Source: Vicia villosa
Taxonomy: Eukaryota > Streptophyta > Magnoliopsida > Fabales > Fabaceae
Reading direction: 5' to 3'
DNA length: 64,000 bases
NCBI RefSeq assembly: GCF_029867415.1
Contig: NW_026705181.1
Coordinates: 711,001 to 775,000, forward strand
Every line of letters starts with the position of its first letter. Positions within the stretch are counted from its first letter, which is position 1. Made by a program: the position numbers and the translations under genes. Shown one piece after another: positions 1 to 8,503 of the stretch. The notes beneath the pieces were generated by a model. That model did no database searches and had not been told where the DNA came from. It saw only the letters and a program-made list of their open reading frames with translations.

Positions 1-40
1 AAAGCATTAAATGCGCTCAACGGTCATCTTCTCCAACGCC

Positions 41-48
41 TATAAATA
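41..48 (+). promoter_or_regulatory. LTR TATA box of E1
   Basis: TATAAATA preceded by GCC. The same motif lies at 7732-7739 in the 3' LTR, and a TATATATT variant is at the matching place in E2 (about 14181-14190 and 32488-32497, minus strand). Transcription would be expected to start 25-35 bp downstream, so the rest of the LTR would be R/U5 leader. The start site is inferred. Confidence 0.7.
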
Positions 49-288
49 TGAAGTTCTGATGAGAAGCAAGGTTAACGATCCTGAACAAAAACAACTCAAA
101 TTAACTTGCTGAAACGCTGTTCAATTAAAAGCTCAGAATCTTCATCTTCATCAAAGCTCACTACATTGCTGTTGTAATATATTAGTGAGATTAAGCTTAA
201 ACGTTAAGAGAAATATCACAGTTGTGATTATCGCTTTTAAGAAGCATTTGTAATACTCTTAGAATTGATTACATTAAGTTGTAAGGAA

Positions 289-470
289 CTAGAGTGATCG
301 TGTGGATCAGAATACTCTAGGAAAGTCTTAGGAGTGAACTAAGCAGTTGTAACTAGAGTGATCGTGTGGATCAGTAGACTCTAGAAAAGTCTTAGAGGGT
401 ATCTAAGCAGTTGTTCCTGGAGTGATCAGTGTGTGATCAGAAGACTCTGGAAGACTTAGTTGTTGACTAA
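289..470 (+). repeat. Three-unit hairpin repeat array in LTR R/U5
   Basis: Three imperfect 64-bp units start at 289, 353 and 417. Each holds a first hairpin with arms CTAGAGT and ACTCTAG (289-320, 353-384; the third, 417-450, has CTGGAGT/ACTCTGG, paired through G-U wobbles). A second hairpin follows, with arms CTTAG and CTAAG and a different 7-base loop in each unit. GATC or TGATCA palindromes lie inside the first hairpin. The array recurs at 7980-8161 and, with two units, in both E2 LTRs. Confidence 0.8.
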
Positions 471-669
471 GTGGAAAACCATTGTAATCCGTGCGATTAG
501 TGGATTAAATCCTCAGTTGAGGTAAATCATCTCTGCGGGGGTGGACTGGAGTAGTTTAGTTAACAACGAACCAGGATAAAAATAACTGTGCATTTTATTT
601 TTATCTGTCAAGTTTTTAAAGCTACACTTATTCAAACCCCCCCTTTCTAAGTGTTTTTCTATCCTTCAA

Positions 670-682
670 TTGGCATCAGAGC
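670..682 (+). other. Primer-binding site of E1 (initiator tRNA-Met)
   Basis: TTGGCATCAGAGC starts two bases after the LTR end. It is one base from the usual plant site TGGTATCAGAGC, complementary to the 3' end of initiator tRNA-Met, which primes minus-strand DNA synthesis in Ty1-copia elements. E2 has the same variant on the minus strand at 31941-31952. Confidence 0.9.
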
Positions 683-754
683 GCCGGTTCTAAGGTGCAA
701 GCACTTAACCGTGTTTAGAAAAGATTCAGGAAGAGAAAAACGCTTCAGTAAAAG

Positions 755-2680
755 ATGGTTGATGAAAGTGAAAAGTCTACACCTACACCTGCATCCACAT
801 CTGGCTCTGCTGAGCAATACAACGGTAACAATGGTTATACTAGACCGCCGGTATTTGATGGTGAAAACTTTGAATACTGGAAAGATAAACTGGAAAGTTA
901 CTTTCTTGGTCTAGATGGTGATCTATGGGATCTTCTGATGGATGGTTACAAACATCCAGTAAATGCCAGTGGCGTAAAGCTGTCAAGGCAAGAAATGAAT
1001 GATGATCAGAAGAAGCTTTTCAGGAATCATCATAAATGCAGAACTGTTTTGCTGAATGCTATCTCTCATGCTGAGTATGAGAAGATATCTAACAGGGAAA
1101 CGGCCTATGACATATATGAGTCCTTGAAAATGACTCATGAAGGAAATGCTCAAGTCAAGGAGACTAAAGCTCTAGCTTTAATCCAGAAATATGAAGCCTT
1201 CAAGATGGAGGATGATGAAGACATTGAAAAGATGTTTTCAAGATTTCAAACTCTTACTGCTGGATTGAGAGTTCTTGACAAGGGATACACCAAGGCTGAT
1301 CACGTAAAGAAGATCATCAGAAGCTTACCCAGAAGATGGGGTCCTATGGTGACTGCATTCAAGATTGCAAAGAATCTGAATGAAGTTTCTCTGGAAGAGC
1401 TTATCAGTGCCTTGAGGAGTCATGAAATAGAGCTGGACGCAAATGAGCCTCAAAAGAAAGGTAAGTCTATTGCATTAAAATCAAATATCAAGAAATGCAC
1501 TAACGCTTTTCAGGCTAGAGAAGAAGATCCTGAAGAATCAGAATCTGAAGAAGAAGATGAACTGTCCTTGATCTCCAGAAGGCTAAATCAACTCTGGAAG
1601 ACCAAGCAAAGGAAGTTCAGAGGCTTCAGAAGTTCAAAGAAATTTGAACGTGGAGAATCTTCTGATGAAAGAAGATTTGACAAGAAGAAGGTCATGTGCT
1701 ATGAATGCAACGAGCCTGGACACTACAAGAATGAATGTCCAAATCTTCAGAAGGAAAATCCCAAGAAGAAGTTTCATAAGAAGAAAGGTCTTATGGCAAC
1801 CTGGGATGAGTCAGAAGATGATTCAGACTCTGAAGATGAGCAGGCTAACTGTGCGCTGATGGCGACAGAAGATGACAGATCAGAATCTACATCAGAATCA
1901 GATTCTGAAGAGGTATTTTCTGAACTTACTAGAGATGAGTTAGTTTCCGGTCTAACTGAACTTCTGGAACTCAAGTCTCAGATTAGTCTCAAATACAAAA
2001 AGCTGAAAAAGCTATTTGAATTTGAAACAAAGAAACTTGAGTTGGAAAATTCTGAATTAAAAGAAAAACTTTTAAAATTATCCAATAATGTTGGATCTCC
2101 TTCTGATTCAGAACAATCCACTCCTAGTCTAAACCATATTCTGAAAGAATATGATTTAAGTTTCAGGAAGTTCTTATCTAGAAGTATTGGCAGAAGTCAG
2201 CTAGCTTCTATAATATATGCTGTGTCTGGAAACAAAAGAGTTGGCATTGGTTTTGAGGGTGAAACCCCATACAAACTTGAACCTGTTGATGAAATGAAAT
2301 TCACATACAAGCCATTGTATGATCAGTTCAAGTATGGCCACTCCCATGATATTAGGCACACTTCACATGCTCAAAGTTTTCACATAACACACACCAAAAA
2401 GCATGTGACACAACCTAGGAAATATCATAAAACTCACATTAAGAATTATCATGTTGTTCCTCCTATTGCTTACAATGTTAAACCCAAGTTCAACCAGAAC
2501 TTGAGAAAATCTAACAAGAAAGGACCCAAAAAGATGTGGGTACCTAAGGATAAGATTATTCCTATTGCAGATATCCTTGACTGCAAAAAGGACAAAGCAC
2601 AACATGTCATGGTACCTGGACTCTGGATGCTCGCGACACATGACAGGAAGAAGGTCTATGTTCCAAGACCTGGTGCTTAA
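755..2680 (+). CDS. gag: Gag polyprotein of E1 (capsid/nucleocapsid)
   Basis: A 641-residue open frame starting at an ATG 86 bp after the LTR. Residues of about 25-230 match the copia-type Gag capsid region (UBN2-like), with the FDGENFEYWKDKLESYF segment. A CCHC zinc knuckle, CYECNEPGHYKNEC, lies near residues 315-328 and would bind the genomic RNA. It is followed by a very acidic Ser/Glu/Asp stretch, a Lys/Leu/Glu-rich probable coiled coil (about 390-450) and a basic tail. Gag assembles the cytoplasmic virus-like particle. The frame runs past the point where the protease frame begins, and the protease lies in the +1 frame, so expression of pol needs a frameshift or another route. No internal stop is present, unlike the E2 copy. 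Confidence 0.93.
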   Translation: MVDESEKSTPTPASTSGSAEQYNGNNGYTRPPVFDGENFEYWKDKLESYFLGLDGDLWDLLMDGYKHPVNASGVKLSRQEMNDDQKKLFRNHHKCRTVLLNAISHAEYEKISNRETAYDIYESLKMTHEGNAQVKETKALALIQKYEAFKMEDDEDIEKMFSRFQTLTAGLRVLDKGYTKADHVKKIIRSLPRRWGPMVTAFKIAKNLNEVSLEELISALRSHEIELDANEPQKKGKSIALKSNIKKCTNAFQAREEDPEESESEEEDELSLISRRLNQLWKTKQRKFRGFRSSKKFERGESSDERRFDKKKVMCYECNEPGHYKNECPNLQKENPKKKFHKKKGLMATWDESEDDSDSEDEQANCALMATEDDRSESTSESDSEEVFSELTRDELVSGLTELLELKSQISLKYKKLKKLFEFETKKLELENSELKEKLLKLSNNVGSPSDSEQSTPSLNHILKEYDLSFRKFLSRSIGRSQLASIIYAVSGNKRVGIGFEGETPYKLEPVDEMKFTYKPLYDQFKYGHSHDIRHTSHAQSFHITHTKKHVTQPRKYHKTHIKNYHVVPPIAYNVKPKFNQNLRKSNKKGPKKMWVPKDKIIPIADILDCKKDKAQHVMVPGLWMLATHDRKKVYVPRPGA

Positions 2681-4345
2681 GTCTGGAGGAGAAGTCAAGT
2701 TTGGAGGAGATCAGAAGGGCAAGATAATTGGCTCTGGAACTATAAAGTCTGGTAACTCTCCTTCCATTTCTAATGTACTTCTTGTAGAAGGATTAACACA
2801 TAACCTCTTATCTATCAGTCAATTGAGTGACAATGGTTATGATATAATCTTTAATCAAGAGTATTGCAAGGCTGTAAATCAGAAGGATGGCTCAATCCTA
2901 TTTACAGGCAAGAGGAAGAACAACATTTATAAGACAGATCTGCAAGATCTTATGAGTCAGAAGGTGACTTGTCTTATGTCTGTTTCCGAAGAGCAGTGGG
3001 TCTGGCACAGAAGATTAGGTCATGCTAGTTTGAGAAAGATTTCTCAGATTAACAAACTGAATCTGGTCAGAGGACTCCATAATCTGAAATTCAAATCAGA
3101 TGCTCTTTGTGAAGCATGTCAGAAGGGCAAGTTCTCCAAACCTGCATTCAAGTCCAAGAATGTTGTTTCTACCTCAAGGCCATTAGAACTCCTGCACATT
3201 GATCTGTTTGGCCCAGTCAAAACAGCATCTGTCAGAGGGAAGAAATATGGATTAGTCATCGTAGATGATTATAGCCGCTGGACATGGGTAAAATTCTTGA
3301 AACACAAGGATGAGACTCATTCAGTGTTCTTTGATTTCTGCATTCAGATTCAATCTGAAAAAGAGTGTAAAATCATAAAGGTCAGAAGCGATCATGGTGG
3401 TGAATTTGAGAACAGATCCTTTGAAGAATTCTTCAAAGAGAATGGTATTGCCCATGATTTCTCTTGTCCTAGAACTCCACAGCAAAATGGGGTTGTAGAA
3501 CGAAAGAATAGGACTCTACAAGAAATGGCCAGAACCATGATCAATGAAACCAATATGGATAAGCATTTCTGGGCAGAAGCAATAAACACTGCATGCTATA
3601 TTCAGAATAGAATCTCTATCAGACCTATTCTAAATAAGACTCCCTATGAATTGTGGAAGAATAGAAAGCCCAACATTTCATATTTCCATCCTTTTGGATG
3701 TGTATGTTTTATTCTGAACACTAAAGATCATCTTGGTAAGTTTGATTCCAAAGCACAAAAGTGTTTCCTTCTTGGATATTCTGAACGCTCAAAAGGCTAC
3801 AGGGTATACAATACTGAAACCTTGACTGTAGAAGAATCAATCAATATCAGGTTTGATGATAAGCTTGGTTCTGAAAAACCAAAGCAGTTTGATAATTTTG
3901 CAGATTGTGATATTGATATATCAGAAGTTGTTGAGCCAAGAAGCAACGCATCAGAAGCAGAGCTTCTCAGAAGCAAAGAATCGGAAGATCAAGAATCAGC
4001 TTCTCTGGAGAATCTAAGCATATCTGAAGAACCATCTGTCAGAAGATCATCCAGACTCATCTCTGGTCATTCAGAAGATGTCATTCTTGGAAAGAAGGAT
4101 GATCCAATCAGAACAAGAGCATTCCTTAAGAACAATGCAGACTGTCAATTAGGTCTTGTATCTTTGATCGAGCCAACTTCTGTTGATCATGCTCTAGAAG
4201 ATCCAGACTGGATAATTGCCATGCAAGAAGAATTGAATCAGTTTACAAGGAATGATGTTTGGGATCTTGTTCCTAGACCAGATGGATTCAATATAATTGG
4301 TACAAAATGAGTCTTCAGAAACAAGCCCAGAATTAGAAGATGAGA
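2565..4345 (+). pseudogene. pol: Pol of E1: protease and integrase, RT/RNase H lost
   Basis: Frame +1 relative to gag. In order: aspartic protease with WYLDSGCSRHMTG (about residues 14-30); the pre-integrase zinc domain (WHRRLGHAS...CEACQKGK); and the integrase core with first Asp in HIDLFGP (about residue 213), second Asp in VRSDHGGEFEN and Glu in NGVVERKNR. The catalytic triad is therefore complete. A linker follows, then the first residues of reverse transcriptase ([18 protein letters not shown]). The frame stops at TGA 4308-4310, where the family has Trp. About 20 bases later the sequence jumps to the tail of pol, as E2 shows. Roughly 1.37 kb of RT and RNase H is missing, with about 2 bp of shared sequence at the joint. 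Protease and integrase could still be made, but the element depends on another copy for reverse transcription. Confidence 0.92.
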
Positions 4346-4489
4346 AGTTCTTATATATGGGTATCTTCTGAATTGAAATCTTTTTCTTAAGAAGTTCTGA
4401 TTAAAATCAATTAGAAATTGTAATTCAGTTACTACTAACGTTTCATTGTCTAAGTTGATTCAGAATCTCTTTAAAAGCAAAACAGCTGT

Positions 4490-4789
4490 AACTGGCTATC
4501 CAGATGGTAAACACGTGTTCACTACTCCTGGACAAGCGTGCGTGCAGTTGAGGGGACGTCTACTTAGGTAACTGTGCAAATCACGTCTTTTGTCTTTATT
4601 ATCTCTCCTCATGTCACGTAACATTAAATGCTTTTCATCATTAACTCCCTTTCAGTTTTCTTTTTATATTCTTCAAACGTTTCTTTTCCCTCTTATATTT
4701 CTCTCACTTTGCATACAGTTTCTTTTTCGTTCTCTCTCTTTGCATTCATATCATAAACCCTAGCAGTCTCCAATATCTGCAAATCCATC
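4490..4789 (+). promoter_or_regulatory. Possible internal promoter/leader of third ORF (E1)
   Basis: The 300 bp upstream of the third ORF hold a palindromic G-box, AACACGTGTT, at 4510-4519. Next come a conserved segment (GCGTGCAGTTGAGG), a weak TATA-like TTTATATT near 4663, a CT-rich leader and AAACCCTAG just before the ATG. The same order is conserved in E2 (18306-18620), although the coding parts downstream differ. This suggests either a separate promoter or the leader of a spliced RNA. No transcript evidence is available here. Confidence 0.45.
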
Positions 4790-5974
4790 ATGAATCCATC
4801 GTCAAGCTCTGGGAATCAAGAAAATGATCGGAAACAAAAGAGAAAGGCAACTGCTGAACCAGAGACCAAACCAAAAAGAGTAAGGATCACCTATGACCCT
4901 CTCAAAGTGTATCAACCCCTTGACGGTACCCCTCAATCACCTCCCTCTTCAAAGACCTCCACCACCTCTTCCTCCTCATTCATTCTCTCGGAACCACCTT
5001 CTTCACCATCTGATATCTCCTCTCCTTCAACCCTTCCATCAGATATTTCTTCATCTCTCTCACACCCTTTTCCCACCAGAACACCTAATCCCTATAGTGT
5101 TGTTCTTCCCGACTCTAGGTTCACCGTCAACCCTCCAACCCCTACCACTCAATCATATCTGGAGCTTTTACATTCTGATGTAAATGGCTGGCTGGAAATT
5201 CTAGGTGCTGCTCACCTTAACCATCTGGATGAGTATGCTACAAACAACCTTTGGAATACCTTTCGTCAGGATTTTCTGGATAAGGCTACAGACACTCAGA
5301 GAAGGATCATGTCTGAAGCTCCTGGTATTCGTGGTCTTCGGCTGGAAGCTGGTGAAAGCAGCCGTCACCATCTCATCAGGAACAGAAGTGTTCTTGAAAG
5401 GAAGATACCAGCAGATGAGTTGGAAGAAGAAAATCTCTGCAGAGACATCGTGGTGTGGAGACCATGGTTTCCTGTGCTGACTGGAGATTTTCAGTGGCTG
5501 TTCAACTGGTTCAGGATGAACCCTTCTGAAAAAGCACCTCACATGGTCTTTCCAGTAGTGGTTTATCGTGCTGAAGTTGCTGGTCCTACTCCTCCAACAA
5601 ACCTAGCAGCTATTCTTCAAGCGTTGGAAGATGGAACTTCTGAGCTGCCTGAACCAGAATATGCTAAGGCTACTTCTGAGTCAGACTCAGATGAGGAAAT
5701 GGAAGATGCACAAGCTGAAGATCTCCCAGAAGATCACCCTGCTGAGATTGCTGTCCCTTTTGGCAGAAATTCAGGTGCCTCCTCTTCTGGTGAAACCTCA
5801 GCTCTGATGGAGACCTTGGAAACTCTTCATCAGAATCAAGCTATGCTGGCTTCTCGCTTGGACGCGCAAGAAGCAGCCAATGCTGAGTTTCGCTCCTTCA
5901 TGACAAGGCAAGCTACAAGCACTGACGGGATTCATGATGTTCTGGCGCGGATTTTGCGTAGGCTAGGATCTTAG
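4790..5974 (+). CDS. Third ORF of E1, short form (envelope-like position)
   Basis: 394 residues, no internal stops. The N-terminus is Ser-rich, followed by a basic bipartite patch (KQKRK...KPKRVR, residues 15-32) that resembles a nuclear localisation signal. Then comes YDPLKVYQPL, a Pro/Ser-rich stretch (about 45-105), a conserved globular region with CRDIVVWRPWFPVLTGDF and NLAAILQALE, an acidic segment, and a C-terminal heptad-like region ending GIHDVLARILRRLGS. Compared with the 736-residue E2 form, about 345 N-terminal residues are absent and the frame stays open. In SIRE1-type elements this position is called env-like. I see no signal peptide, transmembrane segment or furin site, so an envelope role is not supported. 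The function is unknown. Confidence 0.8.
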   Translation: MNPSSSSGNQENDRKQKRKATAEPETKPKRVRITYDPLKVYQPLDGTPQSPPSSKTSTTSSSSFILSEPPSSPSDISSPSTLPSDISSSLSHPFPTRTPNPYSVVLPDSRFTVNPPTPTTQSYLELLHSDVNGWLEILGAAHLNHLDEYATNNLWNTFRQDFLDKATDTQRRIMSEAPGIRGLRLEAGESSRHHLIRNRSVLERKIPADELEEENLCRDIVVWRPWFPVLTGDFQWLFNWFRMNPSEKAPHMVFPVVVYRAEVAGPTPPTNLAAILQALEDGTSELPEPEYAKATSESDSDEEMEDAQAEDLPEDHPAEIAVPFGRNSGASSSGETSALMETLETLHQNQAMLASRLDAQEAANAEFRSFMTRQATSTDGIHDVLARILRRLGS

Positions 5975-7151
5975 TCTTTTGGTCTTTGTAGTTTTCTTTC
6001 CTTGTTGCATCTGTTTCTTGCATTCCTCTCCTGTAAACCTTCGTTTGATTATCAATGAAATGTTTCTTTGCTTTTACATTCAAGTGTTTTTATTTGTCGT
6101 TTTATACATCTAAATCTTTTGTTATATTCTTTTTGATGTTATGACAAAAAGGGGGAGAAGATAAATGATAAATGATTTGATTAAATCTATCAGTTGCTGG
6201 GTAAAGCTCCCACACATTCACTAACAAGAACTGCAAGTTCTATATGGTTTAAGTGTTTTGCAGGTATAAAGAAGTGAAGAGAATCTTCAAAGCAAACACA
6301 AGAAGCAAAACCATGGAAACTGAAGCAAGCTGAGTGCTGTCAAGCTTCAGAAATCAGAAGCAAGAAAGAAGAATGAATCAGAAGCACTGATAATAGAATT
6401 TGATCCATATTTGTCTATTTGATCTGACAAAATTCTATTTGCTATGATACATTATCTTAGCCTATATGGCTCTGATACATATTATGTGTTCAAATATACA
6501 TTTTATGTTCTAACTCGTTCATGCTGACTTTTGTCGTTTAGTTTTTGTTCTGTAACATTTCAGGATGTAGAGATGCTCAGATGATGCTCTGGTACATTCA
6601 ACAATGTTCTGATACAAATCTAGCATGAAGTGATGTTGGTAGAAATTCAAAGCTCTGAAGCTATCCGAGGGAAGCAGAAATCAGAAGCTGCGAATGTTCT
6701 AAAGATCCAGAAAATTCAAGTTCTGAAGCTGTCCTAGATGGAAGCAGAAGTCAGAAGCTGTGAATGTTCAGAAGATCAAAGAAATTCAAGTTCTGAAGCT
6801 GTCCTAGATGGAAGCAGGAATCAGAAGCTGTGAGTGTTCTAGGAATCTAAAGAAATTCTAGTTCTGAAGCTGTCCTATGGAAGCAGAAGTCAGAAGCTAT
6901 GAATTCTCTGAAGACAGAAGCTTATATGATCGTCTCTACCGAAATAATCAGGGAAGTCTTTTATTAAAGTTCTTCGAGTATTTATTTCAGGGGGAGATTA
7001 TTTATCTCAGGGGGAGATTGTTAATCTCAGGGGGAGACATATTCATATGCTTATGCTATAGCTGTGTAATTTGTCTTTTGCCGTTTATTCTTTCTGATCG
7101 CAAATTCATATCATTTATATATGTTTTTGTCATCATCAAAAAGGGGGAGAT
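5975..7151 (+). other. 3' untranslated region of E1 with repeats and polypurine tracts
   Basis: Non-coding. A polypurine tract AAAAAGGGGGAGA lies at 6146-6158, just after the third ORF, and an identical one at 7138-7150 abuts the 3' LTR. The second is the plus-strand primer; the first may be an internal one, and E2 keeps it too (15680-15692). CAGGGGGAGA occurs three times at 20-bp spacing (6988, 7008, 7028). The strand is rich in TCAGAAGC-like words. Confidence 0.75.
6642..6920 (+). repeat. Four tandem ~70-bp repeats in E1 3' region
   Basis: Four units begin near 6642, 6712, 6780 and 6853. Each contains TTCTGAAGCTGTCCTA, GGAAGCAGAA and TCAGAAGCTGTGAATG or variants. Two related units are present in E2 around 15040-15160 (minus strand). 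Confidence 0.8.
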
Positions 7152-8359
7152 TGTTAGAACAAGATTTGTTCTGATCAATTATCTTAGTTTTGATGATAAC
7201 AACAATATGAATTTTGCTTAAGATAAATATGGTACTCTAATCCAATGCAATTTCCTTTTCAGGAAATATATAAAGAGTACGCATAATTCAGCGCTCAGAA
7301 GCTTTGTCTCAAAGGGTTCAGCATGCAACATCAGAACATGGTCTGGCAAGACATCAGAAGATGGTCGAAGCAGAATCAGAACATGGGTCTATGGAAGCAT
7401 CAGAAGAACAAGAGAACAGAAGCACTGAAGTTCTGATGGTATCACGCTCAGAAGCACTTCAAGGTCAGAAGATCAGAAGATGCTATGCACCAAGCTGTTT
7501 GACTCTGATGATATTCAAACGTTGTATTCACAAACATCAGATCAGAAGAAAGTACAAGTGGCAAGCTACGCTGACTGACAAAAGGAACGTTAAAAGCTAT
7601 TCTAGGCTACGTCAGTAGACACAGCGTGAACAAGGCTCGAGGTAGTTGACAAAAGCGTATAACATTAAATGCGATGCTGTACGGAACACGCAAAGCATTA
7701 AATGCGCTCAACGGTCATCTTCTCCAACGCCTATAAATATGAAGTTCTGATGAGAAGCAAGGTTAACGATCCTGAACAAAAACAACTCAAATTAACTTGC
7801 TGAAACGCTGTTCAATTAAAAGCTCAGAATCTTCATCTTCATCAAAGCTCACTACATTGCTGTTGTAATATATTAGTGAGATTAAGCTTAAACGTTAAGA
7901 GAAATATCACAGTTGTGATTATCGCTTTTAAGAAGCATTTGTAATACTCTTAGAATTGATTACATTAAGTTGTAAGGAACTAGAGTGATCGTGTGGATCA
8001 GAATACTCTAGGAAAGTCTTAGGAGTGAACTAAGCAGTTGTAACTAGAGTGATCGTGTGGATCAGTAGACTCTAGAAAAGTCTTAGAGGGTATCTAAGCA
8101 GTTGTTCCTGGAGTGATCAGTGTGTGATCAGAAGACTCTGGAAGACTTAGTTGTTGACTAAGTGGAAAACCATTGTAATCCGTGCGATTAGTGGATTAAA
8201 TCCTCAGTTGAGGTAAATCATCTCTGCGGGGGTGGACTGGAGTAGTTTAGTTAACAACGAACCAGGATAAAAATAACTGTGCATTTTATTTTTATTTGTC
8301 AAGTTTTTAAAGCTACACTTATTCAAACCCCCCATTTCTAAGTGTTTTTCTATCCTTCA
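7152..8359 (+). repeat. 3' LTR of E1 (1208 bp)
   Basis: Starts TGTTAGAACAAG one base after the polypurine tract and ends CTATCCTTCA, giving the TG...CA ends of an LTR. The U3 part (7152-7731) is rich in CAGAAG words. The TATA box is at 7732-7739 and the hairpin array at 7980-8161. A 104-codon frame at 7304-7618 lies in U3 and is not thought to be a gene. Confidence 0.95.
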
Positions 8360-8503
8360 GTATTCACCCATGGTCAAATATATGTCGCACTATCAAGGGT
8401 CACAACCAAACAAGGAATCAAAATATTGGTACATGATGACAAGGGCAAGTTCAAAGGAACCACTACAAACGTCGTTTACAAAGAGGTTTTCAATAATATA
8501 TGA
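8360..8503 (+). pseudogene. C-terminal end of Helitron RepHel (Pif1-type) helicase
   Basis: Read from the first base after the E1 LTR, the frame gives 47 codons to a TGA at 8501. The segments VFTHGQIYVALSRV, GIKILVHDDKG and TNVVYKEVF match the last conserved motif and tail of Pif1/RecD-like helicases of plant Helitron RepHel proteins (family knowledge). E1 inserted into this coding frame, so the upstream part, if it survives, is left of the window. A host PIF1 gene is the alternative. The Helitron-type terminus 2 kb downstream on the same strand makes the transposon origin more likely. The piece cannot be functional. Confidence 0.8.

Larger units (their letters stand above)
1..668 (+). repeat. 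5' LTR of E1 (3' 668 bp only)
   Basis: Aligns base for base with 7692-8359 and ends in CA directly before the tRNA-Met primer site. Only two substitutions separate the two copies, both near the 3' end (around positions 618 and 647). It contains the LTR promoter TATA box and the hairpin repeat array described separately. Confidence 0.95.
1..8359 (+). mobile_element. SIRE/Maximus-type Ty1-copia retrotransposon E1, RT/RNase H deleted
   Basis: The order is LTR, tRNA-Met primer site, gag, protease, integrase, remnant of RT, third ORF, polypurine tract, LTR. The integrase-before-RT order and a third ORF after pol fit the SIRE/Maximus lineage. The 5' LTR is cut by the window edge: base 1 aligns with base 7692, so 540 bp of it lie outside. 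The visible 668 bp of the 5' LTR differ from the 3' LTR at two bases only, so the insertion is recent. The element cannot make its own reverse transcriptase (deletion near 4328). It lies inside a Helitron helicase reading frame. The right target-site copy would be GTATT at 8360-8364; the left copy is outside the window. Confidence 0.95.

Noticed and set aside
4790..5974. Calling the third ORF an envelope gene
   Set aside because: No signal peptide, membrane segment, fusion peptide or cleavage site is visible; only the position is env-like.
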